From: GCA-020344555 sp964405925
GTDB taxonomy: Bacteria > Planctomycetota > Phycisphaerae > UBA1845
Assembly (NCBI GenBank): GCA_964405925.1
Contig: CAYOQG010000002.1
Coordinates: 1-64,000, forward strand
Direction: 5' to 3'
Length of the DNA: 64,000 bases
A model generated the notes under the pieces. That model was not told the DNA's origin, did no database searches, and saw only the letters and a list, made by a program, of their open reading frames with translations. A program made the position numbers and the translations under genes. This document shows, in pieces, positions 54,160 through 63,468 of the stretch (its first letter is position 1; each line of letters opens with the position of its first letter).

Positions 54160-56799
54160 TCAGGGATTGGGGCCGGTGGCTGCCGCCTCGAAGTTAGCAT
54201 AGTCCTCGAGATCTACGTCGAAATCCGCGTCCGTGTCGAAAAAGTCGCGACATGCCGCTTGAGGGATCAGGAAGGCAGGCGTCTCGGCGCCTCCGCTGAA
54301 GCACTTCATAAACGCCGCAAAATCACGCAAATCCACATCACCGTCACGGTCGTAGTCGGCGAGCGCAGTGACGACCACCACATCTGCCGCTCCCATGTGA
54401 GCTCCGTTGGTGGCTGTTATGATGGTCGATCCGACCCGGTGACCCGTAACAACGCCTTCGGCATCCACGGTGGCAACTTCCGGGTCGGATGTCTCGTACG
54501 TGGTTCCCAATGATGCGGGTGTCAGATCTCGCTCGACTCCATCGTCGTAAGTGCCCATGACCGTGACGGCTTGTGTGGGCGCAAAGGCGAACAGGTACAG
54601 CATCTCCGGCCCCACGGAGATGCCGGTCAGCGAAGCGCCGACATCAACCTGGAGCAATAGCTCGACCGCCTCCGCGAAGTTCTGCTTGGCATCAAACGCA
54701 AAAGCCCCCAACCGAACCTCGCCGATCGAGTTCGCCGGTACGTCGATTAGCACGTCGAACGGCGCTTCCTCGTCAATCGCGGCATCGTTATCGGAGACTA
54801 CCATCACGCGCACGGGAACAAAGCCTCCGGTACCCTGAACCGTTACGGATAGCTCAGCCCCCGGCGTGACCGGGGTCCCTGGGAGTGGACTAACGATCTG
54901 AATCCCATCCTCAACGGCATGGGTCTGCTGTGGAAGCACGAACAAGGGGGTGCCGTTGCTTCGAAGAGCTCGGGGCGGAAACTCCGACGCAAATGTATCG
55001 CTGTTCACCTGAGCATTAAGGAGCTCAACCGCCCGATCGCTGATCCGCGTTTCGGCAGTCACCGTGGTATGAATCCCGAGTGCGAGCGGTACCATATTCA
55101 GCCCATAGACGCTGGTTTGGCTTGAACCAGTTCCCAACCCACCTTCCTGGCTGATGCGACCGACGATGAAGTCGTGTTGGAGTTCGGGAGGAAACAGGTC
55201 TTCAGGCAGTACGCCAAAGAACCGTAGTATGGTCAGCAACGTGCTCATCTCCGCCGGAAGGAGGCTCTCCATCCCCGCTTGGAGGATGTCAGACCCGCCT
55301 ACACCCACGATGGCATGGGCCTGGACCTCTGCACCTGGCAGGTTTGACAAAACGTCACTGCTCGGTTGAAGATCTTCTACAGCACCGCAATCCACACAAT
55401 GACGAATGAGTCGCATTGCTCTGTTGAAGACCACCCCGTACAAGGGGTCGTTACTATACGCCATCAAGATGACCGCCAACGGAGACCCCAGGTGTGGCGT
55501 GTCCACTGTGATCAGTTTGTGGATGTCCCCCTCCCCGAAATTGTCGTTGCGGATGTAGTAAGCGTTGATGTTGCCGATGTACATGCGAGAGAGCAAGCCG
55601 CCCATGCTATGCCCGAAGACGTCCGCCTGAGTTGCGGCAATCCCCTGCTCACGCAACATTTCCACAGCCCGGGCGACACCCCAGCGGGCGAAACGCACAT
55701 TACTGACAAAATGATCCGCGTGGTAAGGCCTGTAATCCTGGCGGCAAACGGTGAACCGTGGATCATTCACCAGCGCCCAAGTCCACGTGTCCCTGTCCGA
55801 CCAAAGCCCGTGAAGGAGCATCACCGGCGGGCGGACGAGGTCGATTTGGCGAGTTGCGGTTATTTCAACGCTACCGCCGTCCGGGGTGAAAGTCATGTCT
55901 ATGTTGATGGGACGCTCCACCAAGTTCTCATCGGCCGGCGCCCGCACGAAGTCCTCCGGGGCGGTCAAGACCGCAAAGGCCATGTGCCGCCCGTCCGCTA
56001 GCTCCACGGTGGAGACCGACAGAGTTGTGACGTGCTCGCGCCCGCCCGGCGTGCTCAATGTCCCCACGTCTGCCGGTGAACCGTTTTCATCCGAGACCCG
56101 AAACTCGACGCTCCCGGGTCCGCCCACTTCTGCCCGAACGAGGACACACGTGACCCCATCTCCCGCGAGACCCACAATCAGGCGCCCACCGGACGCCAGT
56201 TCGTTCGGATCACCAGCAACGTCACCTTGGTCAATCAACTCCGGGTTGGGATCGACGACCTCAATCTGCGCTACGCCTCTGACTATTGAGACATATACTC
56301 CACCCCGGTTGCCATCGTACCAACCTTTATGATCAGCCGGGAGTAGGATTACCTCTTGCCCGGCGTCGAGAGTGACATCGACATGCATCCCCACGCCTGC
56401 TGCTTCTGCATTCTGGGCAGTTGTCCAGTAGCACCCGTTGTCGAGACCGAAATCAGGAGCATAAGGAGACTCGTACGGACAGTCCTGCGGAGGACAGGTC
56501 GACCATGGGGAGCGGTCGATATAACCCCAGACGCGTGTGGTCCACCCCCAACACACCTGCGAGCCCGGGTCTGAACAATAGGGCTCCGGAAAAGATGCGT
56601 CGCAGCTCCAGGGGGACCAAGCACCTGCCGCAATCGTAAACCTGTATGTCCCTGAAGAATCCGGATGCCAACGCACCCCACTCAGCGAGTCCCCGGGTAC
56701 GTATATATCTGTTATATCTGTCTGGGCGGCCGGGACAGGTAACACGGACATTGCTTGAGCAAGAGCTATCTGGAGATACAGAACTGGTAGGTTGCGCAT
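54160..56799 (-). CDS. Secreted lipase-like alpha/beta hydrolase with Big_2 and dockerin-type end
   Basis: An 879-residue exported protein. ATG 56799 has GGGAGG seven bases upstream and a short signal peptide (LPVLYLQIALAQAMSVLPV). The alpha/beta-hydrolase domain shows PPVMLLHGLWSDRDTW (oxyanion loop), the nucleophile elbow GHSMGG with Ser near residue 398, and a PHLGSPLA motif typical of lipases and esterases. A bacterial Ig-like (Big_2) domain at about 715-800 and a dockerin-like EF-hand end (YDRDGDVDLRDFAAFMKCF, then DTDADFDVDLEDYANF) follow. It is island cargo, and resembles the trypsin-like chromosomal protein in its surface-attachment end. Confidence 0.85.
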   Translation of the reverse strand: MRNLPVLYLQIALAQAMSVLPVPAAQTDITDIYVPGDSLSGVRWHPDSSGTYRFTIAAGAWSPWSCDASFPEPYCSDPGSQVCWGWTTRVWGYIDRSPWSTCPPQDCPYESPYAPDFGLDNGCYWTTAQNAEAAGVGMHVDVTLDAGQEVILLPADHKGWYDGNRGGVYVSIVRGVAQIEVVDPNPELIDQGDVAGDPNELASGGRLIVGLAGDGVTCVLVRAEVGGPGSVEFRVSDENGSPADVGTLSTPGGREHVTTLSVSTVELADGRHMAFAVLTAPEDFVRAPADENLVERPINIDMTFTPDGGSVEITATRQIDLVRPPVMLLHGLWSDRDTWTWALVNDPRFTVCRQDYRPYHADHFVSNVRFARWGVARAVEMLREQGIAATQADVFGHSMGGLLSRMYIGNINAYYIRNDNFGEGDIHKLITVDTPHLGSPLAVILMAYSNDPLYGVVFNRAMRLIRHCVDCGAVEDLQPSSDVLSNLPGAEVQAHAIVGVGGSDILQAGMESLLPAEMSTLLTILRFFGVLPEDLFPPELQHDFIVGRISQEGGLGTGSSQTSVYGLNMVPLALGIHTTVTAETRISDRAVELLNAQVNSDTFASEFPPRALRSNGTPLFVLPQQTHAVEDGIQIVSPLPGTPVTPGAELSVTVQGTGGFVPVRVMVVSDNDAAIDEEAPFDVLIDVPANSIGEVRLGAFAFDAKQNFAEAVELLLQVDVGASLTGISVGPEMLYLFAFAPTQAVTVMGTYDDGVERDLTPASLGTTYETSDPEVATVDAEGVVTGHRVGSTIITATNGAHMGAADVVVVTALADYDRDGDVDLRDFAAFMKCFSGGAETPAFLIPQAACRDFFDTDADFDVDLEDYANFEAAATGPNP

Positions 56800-56883
56800 C
56801 GTGTCATCCTCCCGTTCCGGGCGCCCGGCGACACCGGCGCGACGTGACTCCGGTGAGAAGCACCGGTCGCTGATCACCCGATC

Positions 56884-57021
56884 TCACAGCACGGCCATGA
56901 CGGTGTTGCTGGCTTGGCCTTCGCCGGCTTTGTTGACCGCGATGACGCGGTATTCCCATTCCTTGCCGCGCTCCTGATTCGAGTAGGTAATCCTCGCTTT
57001 GGCTCGGTGACAGTCCGGTCA
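56884..57021 (-). pseudogene. Fibronectin type III C-terminal relic
   Basis: The minus frame reads RITYSNQERGKEWEYRVIAV and NKAGEGQASNTVMAVL before a stop at 56884-56886. This is the end of a planctomycete FN3-type protein. An in-frame stop near 57022 and lack of further homology upstream show that only about 40 codons survive, directly upstream of the lipase gene. Confidence 0.75.
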
Positions 57022-57312
57022 GATGCGGCGGTTTCCGGCCGATGCTTGGCGGCCGGTCCATCCGACGCGCCAAGCCCCCTCGCAGCCGTCGCGTCCGCCG
57101 AGGCTGCCCTGTCAACGCGATGCCGCTATCGTACACAATCGCCGAACGTGCGCCAACCAGAGATGGGGGCGGTTCGAGTGAGAATTGAACGCGATCGACC
57201 AAGATGGTGGGCGTTCCGGCGGGCGGGAGCGACGCGGGAACATAGGTTCGCTCGGTGTCGATGGCCCGGCTCCGTGGGTCCGCCGATTCATTTGCCTAAA
57301 TGGGGATCGGCG
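57022..57312. other. Intergenic, no gene seen
   Basis: Upstream of the FN3 relic; no continuing homologous frame was found. Confidence 0.4.
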
Positions 57313-57585
57313 TCAAGTCACGCCGTTAAAGCCGCCGGGGCGAATCTGCAGACGCGAACCCTGGTAGCGGCGCCGGCCAAATGGGACGTGCGTCAGCGCA
57401 AACGCGCGGACCGTTGCGGCTACGCCCTCAAGAAAGCGGGCGCCGAGCTTATCTCCCACAACGTCGCATTCGAATTGGATGATCTGCAGGCTCTCAATGA
57501 CCGCATCGAGGTTCTCGCCGAGAGATGTTGAGAACTGTCGCTGATGCGACGGCTCAACAGGCTCATAATCCGTTCGGTTGTCCAT
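57313..57585 (-). CDS. Possible small hypothetical protein, 90 residues
   Basis: ATG 57585 opens MDNRTDYEPVEPSHQRQFST, with a helical middle (LGENLDAVIESLQIIQFECD). No family, weak ribosome-binding sequence. The frame is open further upstream without homology. It lies between the FN3 relic and exon 2 of the DUF932 gene. Uncertain. Confidence 0.3.
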   Translation of the reverse strand: MDNRTDYEPVEPSHQRQFSTSLGENLDAVIESLQIIQFECDVVGDKLGARFLEGVAATVRAFALTHVPFGRRRYQGSRLQIRPGGFNGVT

Positions 57586-57820
57586 AATCCCAGCATGCCA
57601 TAACTCGGGGTCCGGTTGCAACCCAATCGTGCTGTGCGTTCGTCGTATGCAGAAAAAACGAGAAGTCCAGTCTCCTTTACTGAGTGGAGAGCACAGCGAT
57701 GAATCGCCCGGCGCGGGTGGAGCGCGGACACGTAGCGTGCGCTGCTGATGACGAACGAGGAAGAGAGATTCGGTGGTGCGGTGAACCTTCTTCCGTTCGC
57801 CTGGGCCTCGGCGGCCGATC

Positions 57821-58204
57821 TCAGGCTGCAAGGGCCAGGAGTTGGCCGGCCTTCTCGTCGGCTTCGGTTCGGTCGCCGGCGTTTGCGAACTTGCCGGAGA
57901 GCCGCGTCAGCGCGTCCACGATCGAGAAGATCGTAAACCGCCCCCGCTGCTCGGCAATCTTCAGCGCCTCTTTGGCCAGCGTGCGAGTGATCCCGTGCTT
58001 GGCGAGTGTCTTGGCGACTTCTTCGGCGTCGTCGCCAAGCTTCGTCTGCATGGCTTGCTTGATCACCCGAGCGAAGCCGTCGCGTCGCGCGTCCCGTTGC
58101 TCGACCAGATTCAGAATGATCTGGCGAATCTGGTTCAACGACTCGTGCACGTTGGCCGTGTGTTTGCGGCTGAATTCCACGACTTCGACCGCATCCCAGA
58201 CGAT
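57821..58204 (-). CDS. DUF932-family protein, exon 2 (C-terminal part)
   Basis: Codons resume as IVWDAVEVVEFSRKHTANVH and continue SLNQIRQIILNLVEQRDARR to LLALAA and a stop at 57821. 384 bases (128 codons with stop) in phase with exon 1. In intact relatives NHIVWDAVEVVEF is continuous, so the join CAT|ATC restores the conserved motif. The split is due to intron 3. Without splicing this half has no start. Confidence 0.9.
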   Translation of the reverse strand: MVWDAVEVVEFSRKHTANVHESLNQIRQIILNLVEQRDARRDGFARVIKQAMQTKLGDDAEEVAKTLAKHGITRTLAKEALKIAEQRGRFTIFSIVDALTRLSGKFANAGDRTEADEKAGQLLALAA

Positions 58205-58267
58205 GTAGAGTAGATGGCTGACGAGGTATTCCGACGAATCGGAACCCTTTTCCAACCATCCCTCCCC

Positions 58268-58301
58268 GAACCGGACTTGACCCTTTCAGATCATCCGGCT
58301 C
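58268..58301 (-). ncRNA. Intron 3 domain V
   Basis: GAGCCGGATGATCTGAAAGG...CAAGTCCGGTTC; the maturase stop codon (58286-58288) lies inside it. Confidence 0.85.
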
Positions 58302-60094
58302 TCCAGTGTCTTCGCGTCCTTGCGTGTCCTTGTCGGGCGTCCGTCGTGGATCGCCCGATGACAAGCGTGGCAAACCACCAGGGTCTTGCGACGGCGCGCG
58401 GCCATCACCCGAACCCACAGCGGTTTGTCCGACCGTCCCGGCCTGCTCAAATCCTTGAGCGCGCGAATGTGATGGACCTGAACGGTTTCCCGTGATCCAC
58501 ACAACTCGCACTCATCGGCAAGCAGGCGTTGAACCAGTTCCGCCATGTTGATCATGGGAACCGGTTCGCGGTCGACAAGTTCTGTGTCGAGCCTCCGGGC
58601 CAAGGATATGGCACCCCAGCGAGCAATCAACGGCGGTTTGTCGCCGCGATCGATCCGAACTTCCAGCACCCGTCGGGGGCCGTGCTCGGTCTCGATCGTT
58701 GTGCCGTACCGGTCGTAGATCTTCGGAACGCTGATCCGCAACTTGGCGGCCAGCGTCCGCATCAACGAACCGTGCATGGCCCATTTGAGCCGACTGAAGT
58801 CACGAGTGTTGTGAGCCATGATGTAGTAATTCACGATGCCTCGATACACACTCTGATGCTGGGCCACGATGTCAAACACCGAATGCTCCAGTAGTTCAGG
58901 GCGGTGTGCCGGTCGACCGTGTTTTACATACGGCTCACTCTTAGCTCGGATGACGTCCTTTGGCACCCTCAGGCCAATGACTCCGTTAACGGATCGTTGT
59001 CCATTGGTGTGCTTCCGGTCGTCCTGCGTCACGCACAGGTCGTAGCCGAGGAATCTCGCCTTCTCCGAGCGCCCATGCGTGATGAGCGTTTTCTCTTCGG
59101 AGAGTTCCAGCTTGAGCTGCTCCCGAAGGAATGAGCCAAGCTGGTGCTTGATGCCCTCAGCCTCCTGGCGTGTCCCAACGAATCCCAGCAGGAAATCATC
59201 GGCGTACCGAACGTACTTGAGCCGCCGATACTCCGGGTCGTCCATGACTCGCGACGGAAGCTGCTGCGCCTGCTTGAAAAGCCGGCGGGCCTCTTCCTCA
59301 CGTCCCAGACGCCGGAGATACCGCGACCGATGGTACAACCGTCCGTACTCCGGATTCGGTTTCCGATCATTTCCCCGGGTGTTCACCGGGATGAGCGTCT
59401 GCTCGACGAACTTGTCCAGCCGGTCAAGGTAGATATTACTGAGGATGGGGCTCACGATTCCCCCTTGCGGCGAGCCGCTGAGGGTGCCGTGATACTTCCA
59501 GTCCTCCAGGTATCCAGCCTTGAGTAGGTTCTCGATCAACCGCAAGAAGCGATTGTCGAGGATTCTCTCGCAGAGCATCGATACCAGGACCGTATGGTCG
59601 AGATTATCGAAACAGCCGCGGATATCCCCTTCGATGAACCAAACCGTTCCTCTCCAGTTGAAGTAGATTTCCCGCAGGGCCGTATGACAGCCACGGCACG
59701 GCCGAAACCCGTGGGAATGATCGCTGAATTGCGGCTCGTAGTACGCCTCCAGGAGCGAGCGAATCACTTCTTGCAGAAGCTTGTCGCTCCAAGTGGGCAT
59801 GCCCAACGGGCGCAGTTTCCCGTTCTTCTTCGGGATGTACGTCCGCCGAACCGGCGTCCAGCGATACCGCTCGAAGCGCAAAGCATCAATGATGTCCTGA
59901 ATCTTCGTAAGCGACATTCCGTCAACGGTTTCTTCCGTGACACCGCGCGTCATGGCCCCGTCGTTGCGGTAAATCTTCCCATACGCCTGGAGATACAGCG
60001 CCGGCTTGTAGAGTTGCCGATACAGATTCTGTAGCGGCAATCCACGCTCGCCACGACTACGGATGATGTTCAACAAGACTTCGGCGTTTCGCAT
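58286..60094 (-). CDS. Group II intron reverse transcriptase/maturase with HNH endonuclease
   Basis: A 602-residue protein from ATG 60094 (MRNAEVLLNIIRSRGERGLP). Reverse-transcriptase motifs include YVRYADDFLLGF (YADD at 297-300). The maturase domain is followed by a C-terminal HNH nuclease (CELCGSRETVQVHHIRALKD, then CHACHRAIHDGR). It is closely related to the intron 1 protein, but with an intact N-terminus. Its end overlaps domain V. It provides the splicing and mobility function for intron 3 and, possibly in trans, for intron 1. Confidence 0.93.
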   Translation of the reverse strand: MRNAEVLLNIIRSRGERGLPLQNLYRQLYKPALYLQAYGKIYRNDGAMTRGVTEETVDGMSLTKIQDIIDALRFERYRWTPVRRTYIPKKNGKLRPLGMPTWSDKLLQEVIRSLLEAYYEPQFSDHSHGFRPCRGCHTALREIYFNWRGTVWFIEGDIRGCFDNLDHTVLVSMLCERILDNRFLRLIENLLKAGYLEDWKYHGTLSGSPQGGIVSPILSNIYLDRLDKFVEQTLIPVNTRGNDRKPNPEYGRLYHRSRYLRRLGREEEARRLFKQAQQLPSRVMDDPEYRRLKYVRYADDFLLGFVGTRQEAEGIKHQLGSFLREQLKLELSEEKTLITHGRSEKARFLGYDLCVTQDDRKHTNGQRSVNGVIGLRVPKDVIRAKSEPYVKHGRPAHRPELLEHSVFDIVAQHQSVYRGIVNYYIMAHNTRDFSRLKWAMHGSLMRTLAAKLRISVPKIYDRYGTTIETEHGPRRVLEVRIDRGDKPPLIARWGAISLARRLDTELVDREPVPMINMAELVQRLLADECELCGSRETVQVHHIRALKDLSRPGRSDKPLWVRVMAARRRKTLVVCHACHRAIHDGRPTRTRKDAKTLESRMI

Positions 60095-60603
60095 CCTGCG
60101 TACCCTGGTCTCCTGAACATCGAAGACACCTGCCTCCCTTCGCCATGTGGTCGGCTTTCCCGACCTCGGACTACTACGGAGGCTCCGTCACCTTAGGGCT
60201 CGCGCCCCGTAGGCGATCCCGTATTCCCTAATCGTTAGCATTCACAGCGTGACTTAGGCGCCCCGTTCGTCCCCTTGAGCGGTCTCCTTGACCGCCGCCT
60301 GCGGACCAGAAGGTCCGACGGCAATCACATAATCCGTCGTCAGCCCGCAGCATCGCTAAGCGTGGTCGCGATGGATGTGCGCAATGCATCACCGGAGACT
60401 GGGATTCAGGCAGTTTAGCTTTCGCCATATCACGCGGGTCTTGCGGCACTCTGCCGTACACGCTTTCCGACAGCCACCGCTTTACCAGCATGCGATTGTC
60501 CCCCTTGGCTTTCGCCGCAAGGTAGGCTGGTTAACCCAGGAGGTTTCCTTCTGAACCTCCTCCCGACTGTGTCGGGTCTCTAACGACTGGTGAAACGGCG
60601 CAC

Positions 60604-61314
60604 ATGATTCGCGCAGATCGACTGGTACCAGAACGTTTGGACGCCGACCGAGCGCCGACCCACCTCCGAGTTCCAGAGGAAAAACCCCGGCGCGAAAGCC
60701 TCGCCGTCGATCTCCGCCCAGCCGGCCGGGTCGATCAGGAAACAGAACATGTCCTGTTCACCGCAGTACAGTCCGCTGGCACGCGACTCCTCGGGCTCCG
60801 GGTCGGGGTCAAACGGGATGTCGTCATCCACCGTGGAACCCGTCGGCTGCGGTATACCGGCCTTTTGCGGCGGCTGAAAGTCCGTGGCAAACTCCCGGAC
60901 CATCGTGAGCAGGTCCGCGTTGTAGAGCCGCGTGTAGCTGGCACCATGGATGGCCCGCACGGTGTTGTCCATGGTCAGCGCCTGCAGCGGCTTGCCGTCC
61001 GAGGGCAGCGTCTCGAAGAAGACGCGGCCCGCCGTCTCGGCCGACACTTTGTTCAGCGTGTCCTTGCTCACCCCGGCCAGGCGGCAGAGCTGCGAGTAGC
61101 TCCAGTCGTTCATGTCGAACGTGCCGTCCTGGCCGAGCGCGAGCTGGAAGCGGCCGCCGACAGGCTCGGCCTTGATCCCCTGCGGCGGATGCCAGCGGTC
61201 GACCGACCGCTCCTTCTCGTCGTGGCAATGCTGCCACAGGTCGACGAGTGAATCGAAACGCTCATCGGGACCTCGTCGAAACAATTCGTTGTGTGCACGT
61301 GTGAGGTTTTGCAT
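60604..61314 (-). CDS. DUF932-family protein, exon 1 (N-terminal part)
   Basis: 237 codons from ATG 61314 (with GGAG upstream): RAHNELFRRGPDERFDSLVD, then SQLCRLAGVSKDTLNKVSAE, then GEQDMFCFLIDPAGWAEIDG, ending FWYQSICANH. The frame is joined in phase with exon 2 after the last His codon, giving 364 residues. DUF932-type proteins are associated with mobile elements and plasmids, and their function is unknown; the fold resembles phage/plasmid proteins with DNA-related roles. A second, decayed N-terminal copy is at 43900. Confidence 0.9.
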
Positions 61315-61337
61315 CGGATTCTCCTTCTAAAGAGTAC

Positions 61338-61349
61338 GGTTCTAGAACC
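61338..61349. promoter_or_regulatory. 12-bp perfect palindrome upstream of the DUF932 gene
   Basis: GGTTCTAGAACC, 23 bases before the DUF932 start and overlapping a possible TTGAAG -35 region (61354-61349 on the minus strand). A candidate operator; its regulator is unknown. Confidence 0.35.
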
Positions 61350-61564
61350 TTCAATAGACCTTCTGTCGCACCACCGGTCTCTCTCGACCACCTCGTGTGT
61401 ACAGAGCACGCAGGCCGACGAGAGATATCGAGGTGTCGTCTACACGATTCGATTGAGAAGGAACGACAGAACCAGCGCACCTTGCGGGATGAAGTGAGAC
61501 GCGCGGGCCGCGAGTCGAGGGGGCGAGCATGCTGCGGTGGGGAACCCTCGAATCGAGACGCTGG

Positions 61565-61801
61565 TTAGACTTCGTCCTGGGCCCGTTGATGGATCCAGGT
61601 GTTGGCCATGTCGGCCACCTTGGCGACGAGTGGCAGGTCATCACGACCGAACGAGTCGCTCTGCTTCCATTCGTCGCCGTCCTTGTACAAACGGCGGATC
61701 TGCACGTTGTGTCGAAAGCCGCCATTCTCCGTTTCGTTACCCCAGATAACTGCCTTGATCCGGCCGAAGCGGATCTCGTGTACAGGTTTCTCGTTACTCA
61801 T
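61565..61801 (-). CDS. Small island protein, family A (copy 2)
   Basis: A 78-residue protein from ATG 61801: MSNEKPVHEIRFGRIKAVIW, then NGGFRHNVQIRRLYKDGDEW, FGRDDLPLVAKVADMANTWI. It shares strand order and the FxxDDLP-helix motif with the 92-residue protein at 40433. I recognise the family from planctomycete genomes, but no function is known. It is upstream of the DUF932 gene on the same strand. Confidence 0.75.
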   Translation of the reverse strand: MSNEKPVHEIRFGRIKAVIWGNETENGGFRHNVQIRRLYKDGDEWKQSDSFGRDDLPLVAKVADMANTWIHQRAQDEV

Positions 61802-62640
61802 CGCCTTCACTCCTACTTGCTCGACGGCAACGGCACATGCGTGCCCATCGGCGTCGTTGCTGTTCACGTTCCGGTTATCTACGCGCAAGCGCGCACAACT
61901 CCGTTCCTTCCAAACAACCCTTGCAGCATGGCGCCCCCTCAGGCGGCGTGGACAGATCACTGCACAAGCCGTGGGAAGAGGCGGTCTCCTCGATGATCGA
62001 ATTCAGGGGTCCGCCGAAGCCGGCGGGGATGGGAAAGAACAACTTGAGCATGGAGAGTAGCATTTTCGCAGTGGATCGGTCAAGTTCCCCTACGAGATTA
62101 TGCCACACTGATGGCATCCAAGGATTAGCGCGCCGACGTGGTTGAACCGCCTACAGCTTTCCGCTTTGCTTCCGGCGACGGACGAGCTGGCGCAGTCTGC
62201 CGGTGCCGGCTCCACGGATTCGCCTGCTCCTGCTCACGAATTCGTTGAATCTGTTTCGCTGATCTGATGCATTGATGCGTCACCGCCGCGTCGACGCCCT
62301 GTCCGTAATGACGCGTCCGAATGGCGTCCCGGGCGGCAGGCGTGGGAAGCGGGGCGTGGCGCCCAGGCATGCCCGCGTTGAGCAAAGGTGCGGATACGTG
62401 GTGGCGAGAATCGTTACAGTGAGAGTGAACCCGGCTCTCTCGCGGGCGCCTGATGGGTGTCCAAGCCCAAGCGGGGGGAGCCGTTTCTGTTTGCTTAACG
62501 GGGCAAACCCCCTGGACCGACGTCTCCCCGGTATGACGAGGGGCGTGCGGGGGTCTCGACCTGGGCACGGGCGGGCTACGTGACCGTCGGAGGGTCCGAC
62601 GGGGCGTCGCCTATCTCCCGCTGAATCGCCGTGTCCAAAC
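61802..62640. other. About 840 bp with no convincing gene
   Basis: Both strands have long open frames, but with low-complexity translated content. Nothing here matches a family that I know. The right end leads into the promoter and structured RNA at 62,662. Confidence 0.4.
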
Positions 62641-62661
62641 ACACGGGGACGCGGTGCGCGG

Positions 62662-62667
62662 TATAAT
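62662..62667 (+). promoter_or_regulatory. Perfect -10 element TATAAT ahead of the structured element
   Basis: TATAAT with GCGCGG upstream. The -35 region is weak. Transcription from here would begin near 62674 and run through the hairpins and the structured element (copy A) to the small gene at 62941. Confidence 0.45.
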
Positions 62668-62669
62668 AT

Positions 62670-62709
62670 GGTTGACGGACCCCGTGGTCCTCGCTGCTCT
62701 TTGTCAACC
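62670..62709 (+). repeat. Leader stem-loop
   Basis: GGTTGAC (62670-62676) pairs with GTCAACC (62703-62709), enclosing GGACC-CCGT-GGTCC (62677-62690). Absent before copy B. Confidence 0.5.
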
Positions 62710-62732
62710 GAATAGCGACCGACTCGAAAAGG

Positions 62733-62823
62733 CAACAACCCCGTCAGGGGTTTGCGATGGGCCTCTAGCCGGTGGGGCCTGGATAAATCGAATCGGCAAG
62801 TCGGGCGAACCGACGACCTGCCG
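62733..62823 (+). ncRNA. Candidate structured RNA element, copy A
   Basis: The 66-base core (62733-62798) matches copy B at about 58 of 65 positions, counted by eye. Hairpin 1 is AACCCC-GTCA-GGGGTT. Hairpin 2 is GGGCCTC-TAGCCGGT-GGGGCCT. The third stem runs to 62823: CGGCA...TGCCG enclosing GTCGG-GCGAA-CCGAC. It lies 118 bases before ATG 62941. Role unknown. Confidence 0.55.
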
Positions 62824-62940
62824 TCTAGTTCCCTCATCCACTTCGCCTCGTTGACGTCCTGCATCGCAGGGCGTGAGCGGTGTGGTGTGGAGCCCTCGCA
62901 CGGGCTGCTTGGTTAAACCTATAAAGCGTGAGGAAACGTC

Positions 62941-63192
62941 ATGGACCATGATGTAGCTTACAAGGATGAAAAAAACGCATGCTGGTGGTGTCGGAGAGTC
63001 TACGATGCCAAAGGCGTGAAGCTAATATGCGGTGACTGCGTGATGGAGTTCGGTCGAGCTGAAGAGGAAGCGGACCGACTTTGGAGTCGAGTCTGCGATC
63101 ACCTTGATCGCTCGAACGGAATCCGACCGAGCGTGGTCCTGTTGATGGCGGTTGCGTGGTTGGCAGTCACGCTCATGGAGTCGCTGTTGTGA
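62941..63192 (+). CDS. Small zinc-finger-like protein with C-terminal membrane helix
   Basis: 83 residues from ATG 62941, with GAGGAAA upstream. Cysteine pairs CWWC and CGDC (residues 14-34) suggest a rubredoxin-like zinc knuckle. The C-terminus is a membrane anchor (SVVLLMAVAWLAVTLMESLL). No family known. Its leader carries copy A of the structured element. The presence of a strong terminator hairpin after it suggests a monocistronic unit. Confidence 0.6.
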   Translation: MDHDVAYKDEKNACWWCRRVYDAKGVKLICGDCVMEFGRAEEEADRLWSRVCDHLDRSNGIRPSVVLLMAVAWLAVTLMESLL

Positions 63193-63226
63193 GCGGCGGC
63201 TCTACGGGTCCGGTTTCGCCGACCCC

Positions 63227-63252
63227 GCCCCCACCCTCGTGGGGGCATCTTT
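63227..63252 (+). terminator. Terminator-like hairpin
   Basis: GCCCCCAC-CCTC-GTGGGGGC (63227-63246) followed by ATCTTT. It separates the gene at 62941 from the next. Confidence 0.7.
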
Positions 63253-63468
63253 GCGCACAATCCTGTTGCGGGTTTCTGACGCTCCTTTCGCCGGTGAGGC
63301 ATGAACAAACCGAAGCGGCGATTCCCAATACACGGGGCGAACATCCGCCTCCCGCACCTACAGCGCTGCCGTGGTCGAAGGCGACCGCGGTTGCGGTGGT
63401 GGTGTCGAGCCCACGTACGGGCTGGTTTTTGCGGTTTTTTGCGAACCAAAAAACTGGAGGAATCCACC

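Larger units (their letters stand above)
58205..60603 (-). mobile_element. Group II intron 3, interrupting a DUF932 gene
   Basis: 2,399 bases on the minus strand. The 5' end GTGCGCC begins at 60603 and the 3' end CTCTAC is at 58205, both deduced from the restored reading frame of the host gene. Domain V (58268-58301) and a domain VI-like tail follow the maturase. The ends align with those of intron 1, which supports both assignments. Confidence 0.92.

Noticed and set aside
57420..58511. Long minus-strand frame spanning exon 2 and the intron end
   Set aside because: It runs through domain V and the antisense/other frame of the DUF932 exon; composition is not protein-like.
62125..62864. Overlapping minus-strand frames between the island genes
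   Set aside because: They are Arg/Pro-rich and antisense to the structured RNA region; no family features.
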